Assembly (NCBI GenBank): GCA_002163005.1
Contig: MAAF01000056.1
Location: forward strand, 147,177 to 211,176
Reading direction: 5' to 3'
DNA length: 64,000 bases
DNA from: Colwellia psychrerythraea
GTDB lineage: Bacteria > Pseudomonadota > Gammaproteobacteria > Enterobacterales > Alteromonadaceae
This document shows positions 56,948-64,000 of the stretch, in pieces (the first letter of the stretch is position 1; every line of letters begins with the position of its first letter). The position numbers were made by a program, and so were the translations under genes. Under the pieces are notes generated by a model. That model did not search any database. It was given only the letters and a program-made list of their open reading frames with translations, and was not told the DNA's origin.

Positions 56948-57814
56948 ATGAAAACAGTCAGTCAAATTAGTGAATTACGTGTGCAAGTAAAAGCATGGCG
57001 TCAACAAGGTTTAACCGTTGCTTTTGTACCTACTATGGGTAACTTACATGCGGGTCATATTTCGTTAGTGGCTGAAGCACACAAACATGCTGATAAGGTT
57101 GTTGCCAGTATCTTTGTGAATCCAATGCAATTTGGCGTAGGTGAAGACATTGAAAACTACCCGCGTACGATGATTAATGATCAACAAAAATTGACTGCCG
57201 CTGGTACTGATTTACTATTCACACCATCATCTGACATTATTTACCCAAAAGGCCTCGCTAAACAAAGCTTTGTTGAAGTACCAAATATCTCTGACGGATA
57301 TTGTGGGGAAAGTCGTCCTGGTCATTTTCGCGGTGTTGCCACGATTGTCAGTAAACTATTTAACCTAGTACAACCAGATGTGGCTTGTTTTGGCTTAAAG
57401 GATTATCAGCAAGTACAAGTCATTCAAAGAATGGTTGAAGACTTGTCGATGCCAATTACCATCATTCCAGTGGCAACCATCAGAGAAGAAAGTGGTCTGG
57501 CCCTGAGTTCACGTAACGGTTATTTAACAGCGGAAGAGAAAGCTATCGCGCCTGCCCTACACCAAAGTTTACACTGGTTAGGCGAACAAATTCGTGCAGG
57601 TTATGCTCAACAAGATAGTATTGATTTTATTGGCTTAGCTAAACAAGCCGCTAAGACAATTAATGATGCGGGTTTACACACAGATTACCTACATGTCTGC
57701 CACGCACAAACATTACAGCCAGCAAGTGAAGATGATACTCTGTTAGTTATTCTAGCAGCAGCACACTGCGGTAAAGCTCGCTTAATTGATAACTTGCAAG
57801 TAAACCTAGCTTAA
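56948..57814 (+). CDS. panC: Pantothenate synthetase
   Basis: Condenses pantoate with beta-alanine using ATP, 288 residues. It has the HIGH-like [38 protein letters not shown] and [10 protein letters not shown]. No panD is present in the window. Confidence 0.97.
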   Translation: MKTVSQISELRVQVKAWRQQGLTVAFVPTMGNLHAGHISLVAEAHKHADKVVASIFVNPMQFGVGEDIENYPRTMINDQQKLTAAGTDLLFTPSSDIIYPKGLAKQSFVEVPNISDGYCGESRPGHFRGVATIVSKLFNLVQPDVACFGLKDYQQVQVIQRMVEDLSMPITIIPVATIREESGLALSSRNGYLTAEEKAIAPALHQSLHWLGEQIRAGYAQQDSIDFIGLAKQAAKTINDAGLHTDYLHVCHAQTLQPASEDDTLLVILAAAHCGKARLIDNLQVNLA

Positions 57815-57901
57815 CGACCTTTGCTCATTACTTTACATGTTTACCTAGCTTATTCTTCTTAGCTAAGTAAACATTTTATTAGCTAAGATACAATCATAGC
57901 A

Positions 57902-58414
57902 ATGCCTCATAGTTCATTAAATTCTTATCCAATACTGTCGAAGAAAGCCGATAAAAAGGCCATTTTACGCTTTTATAGAGATAACCATTATTCCGCAAGA
58001 TTTATTGGCTTTGATAGTTGCTACCTTATTAAAGTGAATGACAATATTATTGCTAGTGTAATTATCTCACAGGGTAATAAATCGCAACAGATAGACACAG
58101 CTAGTGAACGGACTTCCACTGATACTGCTCAAGAATTGAGCCAAAATAAACCACAGTACTTACTGCATGCATTGCTTGTTGCACCTGATTATCAGAAGCT
58201 AGGGTATGCACAGCACCTATTAAAATACGCGATAACACATCATCAGCCGCTAGTGTGTTTTGTGCAAGCATCATTAAAAAATCTATACTTAAATAATGGT
58301 TTTACTCTCATTACAGACGACTTACTTAATAAACGTTTAACCCCTGATCTATTCAATCGATTTCAGCAGTATTCAAAGAACAAACCTGAACTAAAAGTAT
58401 TCATTCATCAATAA
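57902..58414 (+). CDS. GNAT-like N-acetyltransferase
   Basis: A 170-residue protein with a GNAT core: LLHALLVAPDYQKLGYAQHLLKYAI carries the acetyl-CoA loop in a degenerate form (QKLGYA), then VCFVQASLKNLYLNNGFTLI. The substrate is unknown. It follows panC but with its own start 87 bases later. Confidence 0.75.
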   Translation: MPHSSLNSYPILSKKADKKAILRFYRDNHYSARFIGFDSCYLIKVNDNIIASVIISQGNKSQQIDTASERTSTDTAQELSQNKPQYLLHALLVAPDYQKLGYAQHLLKYAITHHQPLVCFVQASLKNLYLNNGFTLITDDLLNKRLTPDLFNRFQQYSKNKPELKVFIHQ

Positions 58415-58464
58415 CCCTTTCGAGCATGCATAAGAATCCCTAAATAAACCATGGATAAGCATAC

Positions 58465-59337
58465 TTAATCAGAATCAGACATTAATGTAATCATTCCAAT
58501 TGTAAGCCAAGTAGTTATAACAAATGGCGCTGTTAAAGCAGGTATTGTTACCAGCTCAAAAGCTCTTGTAAGTAAAACTGAGGTCAAAATAGCAAACATG
58601 ATAAGCCAATACTTGTTTGGGTAGCGTTCGACAAGTGCGATAGCGACAAGGCCGCCATTGAAACCATAAAGTCCCATCATTGCTTTCTCTTGAGAAAAAC
58701 CTAAAGTAGTCGCAACCAGTAAACCAATGAGTGAACCCAATATTGCCCATACTGCCGCTTTATAAGAACTGAACAGTAGTGCACAACAAAATACGGCGCC
58801 TGAAAGCCAGCTATCTTGCAACATAACTTGACCAACGCCACGAAAAATTCCGTATAAAGAATCAATGAGTGTCGGTGATATAGATCCAGTAAAACTCCCC
58901 TGCATTGGACTTGCTAGTCCTGCAAAATCCATAATCAATACAATCGTCCATGTTGAAAGAATAAAGGGCGTAGTCAACGCTGGAGTGCTTGGCATTTTAG
59001 TTATCATCAAATGCATAAGAAGTGCCGAAAAAGCACCTCCCAATAGCACCAAAACAATAGATATAAAACTAAGGGGTAAAAGGGAAAATACTGCGATACC
59101 AACCAATGCAGCATTGAAGCCATAAAAACCTTTATTTACGCAGTTTGAATCATACTGAAATAATTTAGCGAAAGCTAAACTCGATAAGATTGCCAGTATG
59201 CATCCTAGCAACATCGTAGGTGAATTTACTCCAATACCTACCAAAAATAGCAAGCCGGTGACAGCGTTTGATTGCAACATTATTTGAGCTGAGCTGCTTA
59301 AAAAACGTTTAGCAAAATGCTTAAGTAGATAATTCAT
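58465..59337 (-). CDS. Urea transporter
   Basis: A 290-residue channel-type protein with two homologous halves. Each contains a GxYGFN motif (GFYGFNAALVGIAV and GLYGFNGGLVAIAL) and about ten membrane helices. Bacterial UT proteins let urea pass across the inner membrane. There is no urease or urea amidolyase in this window. It is convergent with the GNAT gene. Confidence 0.9.
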   Translation of the reverse strand: MNYLLKHFAKRFLSSSAQIMLQSNAVTGLLFLVGIGVNSPTMLLGCILAILSSLAFAKLFQYDSNCVNKGFYGFNAALVGIAVFSLLPLSFISIVLVLLGGAFSALLMHLMITKMPSTPALTTPFILSTWTIVLIMDFAGLASPMQGSFTGSISPTLIDSLYGIFRGVGQVMLQDSWLSGAVFCCALLFSSYKAAVWAILGSLIGLLVATTLGFSQEKAMMGLYGFNGGLVAIALVERYPNKYWLIMFAILTSVLLTRAFELVTIPALTAPFVITTWLTIGMITLMSDSD

Positions 59338-59487
59338 GAATATTTATTGACCGAAAGAAGAGTGTCGACAGTAACAATTAAAGCTGCGACTTATCCTAAC
59401 GATTATACCGCTAGGATTAAGGAAGAATAAACTGAGGTATTCATTACCACTAAAACTATCATCAACTAGTGAATTTAGCGTTTAAAG

Positions 59488-59928
59488 CTAGTTGCTACTA
59501 ATATACTTTAACGTTGTTATCACTTGTTCAACCGATATCGCCCAAGCTTGTGCAGTTGCGTCCACTTCTTTTAACGGATGAATTAACTCTTCACTATGCA
59601 ACGTAATATAAGGCTTATTTAATGCGGCACAATAACCCGCATCAAAAGCGGCATTCCATTGCTTATACTTATCACCAAAACGGATAATAGCCACATCACA
59701 ACGCTCAATAAGTGTTTTTGTTCTTATGGCGTTCACTTTTGCTGATTTATTATCCCGCCAAAACTGATCTGTTTCTGCACCAAGATGGTCTCCCGCACTA
59801 TCACTCGCTTCATGATGAGTAACCGCCGAAGAAAAGGTGATGTTTAAATCGCTTTCTTGGCAACCTTGAATAATTTTTTCGCGCCAATCGGTATGAATTT
59901 CACCGGAAAGATATACATTTAATTTCAT
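59488..59928 (-). CDS. YtoQ family protein
   Basis: A 146-residue cytoplasmic protein matching YtoQ: NVYLSGEIHTDWREKI, FSSAVTHHEASDSAGD and WNAAFDAGYCAALNKPYI. The fold is thought to resemble nucleoside 2-deoxyribosyltransferases, but function is unknown. It lies between a urea transporter and the uracil genes. Confidence 0.88.
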   Translation of the reverse strand: MKLNVYLSGEIHTDWREKIIQGCQESDLNITFSSAVTHHEASDSAGDHLGAETDQFWRDNKSAKVNAIRTKTLIERCDVAIIRFGDKYKQWNAAFDAGYCAALNKPYITLHSEELIHPLKEVDATAQAWAISVEQVITTLKYISSN

Positions 59929-60237
59929 TGTTACGCCCTATTTCTATTTAGCCAAAACTATAAGTATCCATAGTACATGAATTACATGTTATTCAATATA
60001 TCAATGAAGTGGAATGACATTTCACTATATGGAATATGGAGGAATGTAAGTGAATTAAACCTCACGGGGATTCAAGTTAATCTACTCACAACTTGAGAAT
60101 TAAATACTAACAATAAGTACCCTATAAAGGTGACAGATAAAAAGATCTCATATACACACCTACAAAAGTAAAAGCCCTGCGACGGTCAATTAACCATAAC
60201 AGGGCTTTCGAAGCTTCAATTAACAGCAATGTACTCG
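59929..60237. other. Intergenic region between ytoQ-like and uraA genes
   Basis: 309 bases, AT-rich, with the uraA terminator at its right end and presumably the promoter of the YtoQ gene at the left. No gene or repeat was found. Confidence 0.5.
60171..60208 (-). terminator. Terminator after uraA
   Basis: A 9-bp stem AAAGCCCTG/CAGGGCTTT encloses a 20-base loop that holds a small GGT/ACC pairing. A T-rich tail follows on the minus strand. Confidence 0.75.
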
Positions 60238-61503
60238 TTAGTTTTTTTCTTCTTCAAGCTGAGTTTTTGGAAGAACTGCATTTAGTAGAATAGCAACTAA
60301 ACCACATAAACTAATGCCTGTTAGACTGAAATCATCATTACCAATAGCCATACCACCAATACCAAAGACTAGCGTAGTTGAAACGATCACCAAATTACGT
60401 TGCTCAGCAAGGTCTACTTGAGCTTTTATTAGAATGTTCATGCCTACTCCTGCAATCGAACCAAAAAGCAGAATCAGGATACCACCCATAACTGGCGCTG
60501 GAATGGTTTGTAATGCAAGACCAAATTTAGCAACGAATGCCAGACCAATAGCAAAAGCAGCAGCCCAAAGCATGATGCGAGGATTGAACATTTTAGTGAG
60601 CATTACCGCACCAGTAACTTCTGAATAGGTGGTATTAGGCGGTCCACCAAATAACGAAGCTAAAGAGGTCGCTAAACCATCACCTAAGAGTGTACGGTGT
60701 AAGCCTGGATTTTTAGTGTAATCTTTACCGGTTACGCTACCAATTGCGATAATATCTCCTACGTGTTCAATTGCAGGTGCAATGGCTATCGGAAGCATGA
60801 AAAGAATCGCAGCTAGATTAAACTCAGGCGTTACAAAATTGGGAATTGCAAACCACTCACTAGTCGCGATTGCTTCGGTACTAACCATACCCATAACAGA
60901 CGCCATAATATAACCAACAAACACTCCGGCCATAATTGGAATTAACCGGAAGATACCTTTACCTAGGGTTGCTACTAACAATGTAGTAATCAATGCTGAC
61001 ATAGACACGAGTAAAGAATCAGCATAAGGGAAGAGTTCCGCAGCACCATCTCCTGTTTTACCCATAGCCATGTTCACTGCGATTGGCGCTAGACTTAGTC
61101 CAATGACCATAATGATAGGGCCTGTTACTACTGGAGGCATTAGCTTATGCAAAAAACCAGCTCCGCGCACAGCAACGACGCTAGCAATTAATACATAGAC
61201 TAAACCTGTAACGAATAAAGAACCCATAGCTGCCGCAATGCCCCACGTTTGTACTGAGTAGGCAATTGGAGCAATAAAAACAAAAGAAGATGCCAAAAAT
61301 AATGGCACTTGCTGTTTGGTAATAAACTGAAACAAGATAGTACCGATACCCGCAGTAAATAAAGCTACGCTTGGGTCTAGTCCTGTAATTAATGGCATTA
61401 ATACCAATGCGCCGAAAGCGACGAACAGCATTTGCAGCCCAGCAAGGGCATTACGCCAAGAAGGTTGGTTGAAGCTACTTTTATCTAAAGAAGATTCCGA
61501 CAT
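60238..61503 (-). CDS. uraA: Uracil permease
   Basis: An NCS2 proton symporter for uracil in the inner membrane, 421 residues. It has QMLFVAFGALVLMPLITGLDPSVALFTAG, the conserved EHVGDI segment and GGPPNTTYSEVTG. It is 55 bases downstream of upp, so uptake and salvage are co-expressed. Confidence 0.96.
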   Translation of the reverse strand: MSESSLDKSSFNQPSWRNALAGLQMLFVAFGALVLMPLITGLDPSVALFTAGIGTILFQFITKQQVPLFLASSFVFIAPIAYSVQTWGIAAAMGSLFVTGLVYVLIASVVAVRGAGFLHKLMPPVVTGPIIMVIGLSLAPIAVNMAMGKTGDGAAELFPYADSLLVSMSALITTLLVATLGKGIFRLIPIMAGVFVGYIMASVMGMVSTEAIATSEWFAIPNFVTPEFNLAAILFMLPIAIAPAIEHVGDIIAIGSVTGKDYTKNPGLHRTLLGDGLATSLASLFGGPPNTTYSEVTGAVMLTKMFNPRIMLWAAAFAIGLAFVAKFGLALQTIPAPVMGGILILLFGSIAGVGMNILIKAQVDLAEQRNLVIVSTTLVFGIGGMAIGNDDFSLTGISLCGLVAILLNAVLPKTQLEEEKN

Positions 61504-61558
61504 GAAGCGTCCTATTAAGTGATTTTATTTTTAATTTATTCGCGACTATTTAGCAGCT

Positions 61559-62185
61559 TTATTTGGTGCCAAATATTTTATCGCCCGCATCCCCAAGACC
61601 AGGAATGATATAACCACTCTCGTTCAAATGATCATCAATCGATGCAGTATAGATATCTACATCGGGGTGAGCACTGTTAACCTTTGCAATACCTTCTGGA
61701 GCAGCGACTAATACTAAAGCACGAATGTCATTACAACCTGCTTTTTTTAATATGTCGATGGTCGCATTCATTGAACCGCCAGTCGCTAACATAGGATCGA
61801 TAATTAAAGCTAGGCGCTGATCTATATCACCAGCTAACTTTTCAAAATAAGTGACGGGCTCGAGCGTTTCTTCATCACGATAAAGACCCACGACACTAAT
61901 TTTTGCACTAGGCATTAGCTCTAAAACACCGTCCAACATGCCTATACCAGCACGTAGAATAGGCACTACAGTCGCTTTTTTCCCGACTAGACGCTGACCG
62001 GTAATTTCACCGTCCCAGCCTTCCATTTGGAAGTCTTCCAGTTCAAGATCTTTGGTCGCTTCGTAAGTTAATAAAGAACCGACTTCCGCTGATAGTTGAC
62101 GAAAGCTACGCGTACTCATGTCTTTGGCGCGCATTAGGCTAATTTTATGTTGTACAAGTGGGTGTTTTATTTCGAATACTGACAT
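61559..62185 (-). CDS. upp: Uracil phosphoribosyltransferase
   Basis: Makes UMP from uracil and PRPP, 208 residues. It has [15 protein letters not shown], the PRPP motif [21 protein letters not shown] and [15 protein letters not shown]. First gene of the upp-uraA operon. Confidence 0.98.
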   Translation of the reverse strand: MSVFEIKHPLVQHKISLMRAKDMSTRSFRQLSAEVGSLLTYEATKDLELEDFQMEGWDGEITGQRLVGKKATVVPILRAGIGMLDGVLELMPSAKISVVGLYRDEETLEPVTYFEKLAGDIDQRLALIIDPMLATGGSMNATIDILKKAGCNDIRALVLVAAPEGIAKVNSAHPDVDIYTASIDDHLNESGYIIPGLGDAGDKIFGTK

Positions 62186-62303
62186 GCTTTATAATCCAAT
62201 GAAAAAATTTTGCTTATTTTCACATAAATTGGTCAGATATTGGAGAAATTTTAAGTATATTTATCTACTTAGCCAGTAAGATCAAAGAAAATGAGTAGTG
62301 GTA

Positions 62304-62337
62304 ATTACTGACGATAAAATTATTTCTCGTCAGTAAT
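62304..62337 (-). terminator. Hairpin after the spermidine-synthase-like gene
   Basis: A perfect 10-bp stem ATTACTGACG/CGTCAGTAAT has a 14-base loop. It lacks a clear T run, so factor-independent termination is uncertain. Confidence 0.5.
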
Positions 62338-62370
62338 AGTTGTGGTCAACTTTTTGTAGTTACTTCAGAA

Positions 62371-63309
62371 TTAATCAACATCAATATTAAGTAAATTCGC
62401 TGGAGAAAATTGATCCGTTAGTACTGGACTATCATCGGGCCAGTCTTGATGTGTAGCAGTTGATTTTATATTTTTATAAAGTTGCTTTGCATCGACACCA
62501 ATGGCGAGTAATTTAATCGCTAACTGAGTGATACTTTCACTTTGCTCTACTGCCGCTTGCTCTTTATAAAAGTTTTCATCAAGTCCATTATTACGGGCTA
62601 ATATTATTCGATTGCTATTGTCAGGATTACTCACTTGATAATAGTCACCAAAAACAGCTTTGTAAGTTGCTGATTCATAGATATATAACTTACTAGAAGA
62701 AAATGTATTAGCCGTGAGTATACCTTGGGGAGAAAGCAAACGTTTGGTTTCTTGTAGATACTCTTTAGTCATTAAGTGCTCTGGAATATAATCGCCGTTA
62801 AAAGCATCAAGTATAATCCAATCGTACTTTAGCTTCTTTAACAGTGCTCTTTTGACAAAAACCCTACCGTCTTGACTATACGTTTTTACTTGATTATTTT
62901 CTAAAAAGCCAAAGTATTGTCGAGCTACTTTAATAACACTTTCATCTATTTCCACATTATCAATATAACTATCAGGCAATAATTGGTGCAAGGTATTTGA
63001 CATTGTGCCGCCGCCAAGACCAATGATCAAAATGCGCTTGGGCTCAGGATTAACTAATAAACCGGTGAGTAATTGTTTAGTATAATTAAAAACTAATCGT
63101 TGTGGCTGGCTTTTAAGGAGACAACTTTGCCGCGTTTTATTACTCTTAACATTAAATTTTAAACAACGTAAATCGCCTTTATCTTCCACGAGAATATTTC
63201 TATATAAAGAACGCTCACTGTGAATAACTTCAGCCATTGCATTATTGACAATACAAACACCCAATAAAAAACAAAGGCCGTAGATAAGCTTACCTGCTGA
63301 ATTAAGCAT
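62371..63309 (-). CDS. Spermidine synthase-like methyltransferase-fold protein
   Basis: The 312-residue protein starts with a hydrophobic segment (LIYGLCFLLGVCIVNNAMA) and a polyamine aminopropyltransferase-like domain: ILIIGLGGGTMSNTL binds the SAM-type cofactor and ILDAFNGDYIPEHLMTKEYL is the later motif. The usual spermidine-synthase aspartates are only partly conserved, so a polyamine product is not certain. ATG 63309 overlaps the upstream gene by eight bases; the longer frame to 63369 lies inside that gene. Confidence 0.78.
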   Translation of the reverse strand: MLNSAGKLIYGLCFLLGVCIVNNAMAEVIHSERSLYRNILVEDKGDLRCLKFNVKSNKTRQSCLLKSQPQRLVFNYTKQLLTGLLVNPEPKRILIIGLGGGTMSNTLHQLLPDSYIDNVEIDESVIKVARQYFGFLENNQVKTYSQDGRVFVKRALLKKLKYDWIILDAFNGDYIPEHLMTKEYLQETKRLLSPQGILTANTFSSSKLYIYESATYKAVFGDYYQVSNPDNSNRIILARNNGLDENFYKEQAAVEQSESITQLAIKLLAIGVDAKQLYKNIKSTATHQDWPDDSPVLTDQFSPANLLNIDVD

Positions 63310-63964
63310 GACTAATATCTCGTTGTGCTTTCGATTTAAATAAATTTGGGTTCGCTTTTGCAACCACAATCGTGATGCAACCTAATAAGCTAAGTAATAG
63401 ACTAATACTTACCACAATCGTATTTATATCAAACCACAAGACCAGGTAAAAAGAAGTAATAATGGTACCTAAGGCACTACCTAAGGTAGAAACAAAATAT
63501 AATTTTCCAGCAACCTGGCCACTTTCATTAGAGTTTCTTACCAACAATCTGACCGAGTAAGGGGATAACATACCTAAAATAATCGTTGGAATAAAAAAGA
63601 GTGCTGTTGAGGCTAATAAAGACCCATAACGGGAATCCTCAACCGCTAAGAAAATACTTTCCATTAACCAAGTGCTTGATGTGACTATTGGTAGCAAGGT
63701 GAGGCCAGCAATAATGAAAATAGCACCATACCGGGTAAGTGATGCAGAACGAGTGGAAAGCTTACCACCAAATAAATAACCTAATGCTAAACTGAGCATG
63801 AAAACCGTGATGATACTGCCCCATATATGGACACTGCTGCCAAAAAATGGGGCAAGAATCCGTCCTGCTAGCAGCTCAATACACATTATGGAAAAACCAC
63901 TAGTAAAGGCAAGAAAATAAATAAAAAGGTTGTTGTAATTAATTGCTTTTTTGGATTCTTGCAT
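63302..63964 (-). CDS. Membrane half of a spermidine-synthase-like pair
   Basis: A 220-residue protein with about six membrane helices (FSIMCIELLAGRILAPFFGS, ALGYLFGGKLSTRSASL, TIILGMLSPYSVRLLVRNS). In many bacteria this module is fused to a spermidine-synthase-like domain in one long protein. Here it is a separate gene with an eight-base overlap to the catalytic gene, so they should act together in the inner membrane. The function is unknown. Confidence 0.75.
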   Translation of the reverse strand: MQESKKAINYNNLFIYFLAFTSGFSIMCIELLAGRILAPFFGSSVHIWGSIITVFMLSLALGYLFGGKLSTRSASLTRYGAIFIIAGLTLLPIVTSSTWLMESIFLAVEDSRYGSLLASTALFFIPTIILGMLSPYSVRLLVRNSNESGQVAGKLYFVSTLGSALGTIITSFYLVLWFDINTIVVSISLLLSLLGCITIVVAKANPNLFKSKAQRDISHA

Positions 63965-64000
63965 ACTTTATATAATTTTTATTATGTAAATTTATATAAG

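Noticed and set aside
62371-63964. Frameshifted gene encoding one fused spermidine-synthase-like membrane protein
   Set aside because: The downstream ATG at 63309 lies eight bases inside the upstream gene and opens a normal start with a hydrophobic N-terminus, so two coupled genes are more likely than a frameshift. Resequencing would settle it.
1-64000. CRISPR array, tRNA or rRNA genes, prophage or defence island
   Set aside because: No regularly spaced direct repeats, no tRNA-like cloverleaf noticed, and no phage or restriction-modification genes. The window is mainly housekeeping and metabolic genes.

Overview
The window reads as an AT-rich chromosomal segment of a marine gammaproteobacterium of the Alteromonadales. 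A Colwellia-type psychrophile is my best guess. This is inferred from conserved gene order (ndk-rlmN-pilW; sfsA-dksA-gluQ-pcnB-folK-panB-panC; hrpB-mrcB; thrL-thrA-thrB-thrC; upp-uraA), from protein families such as DUF3718, NnrS and a TPR-sulfotransferase, and from many small palindromic repeats between genes. I see no rRNA, tRNA, CRISPR array, prophage, plasmid gene or complete insertion sequence.

Layout. 1-2.7 kb: pilW (partial), rlmN and ndk on the minus strand. 3-9.1 kb, plus strand: a membrane permease with an acyl-CoA ligase, then a Cache-domain hybrid histidine kinase with its OmpR-type partner. 9.1-19 kb: a MITE-like insertion, maeA, iscX, a 41-residue mini-protein, an Lrp-type regulator, a beta-barrel protein, a DUF2164 protein, a coiled-coil lipoprotein, an M3 peptidase lipoprotein and an EF-hand protein. 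19.3-22.8 kb: a three-gene GlrK-QseG-GlrR (QseE-G-F) signalling operon. 23-31.3 kb: a TPR-sulfotransferase, a TonB-dependent receptor, an esterase, a LysR regulator, a thioredoxin and NnrS. 31.5-39.5 kb: a D-2-hydroxyacid dehydrogenase, a GNAT protein, ung and the attenuator-controlled threonine operon. 39.6-41.5 kb: a response regulator, CheC-like and diguanylate cyclase operon. 42-49.1 kb: a YgjP-type metallopeptidase, SOS-controlled yebG, a DUF3718 protein, mrcB and hrpB. 49.8-57.8 kb: the sfsA-to-panC cluster with an extra short-chain dehydrogenase. 57.9-64 kb: a GNAT protein, a urea transporter, a YtoQ protein, uraA, upp and a two-gene membrane spermidine-synthase-like pair.

Working together. 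thrABC turns aspartate into threonine behind a Thr/Ile-rich leader peptide and terminator. upp and uraA form a uracil salvage pair. dksA, gluQ, pcnB, folK, panB and panC mix stringent response, tRNA modification, RNA decay, folate and pantothenate functions. The most notable regulatory reading is upstream of the EF-hand gene: a -24/-12 sigma-54 promoter lies on its strand, and perfect and near-perfect GlrR-type sites lie between it and the divergent glrK-qseG-glrR operon. The EF-hand gene is therefore a candidate target of the adjacent two-component system.

The non-coding DNA is also informative. Two 264-bp elements share a nearly identical core, but their outer arms differ between copies while staying complementary within each copy. 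A second family has ATACCCG ends; one of its arms supplies the stop codon of the diguanylate cyclase. A third element looks like a TA-flanked MITE. A nine-G run inside the TonB-dependent receptor gene is a candidate phase-variation site.
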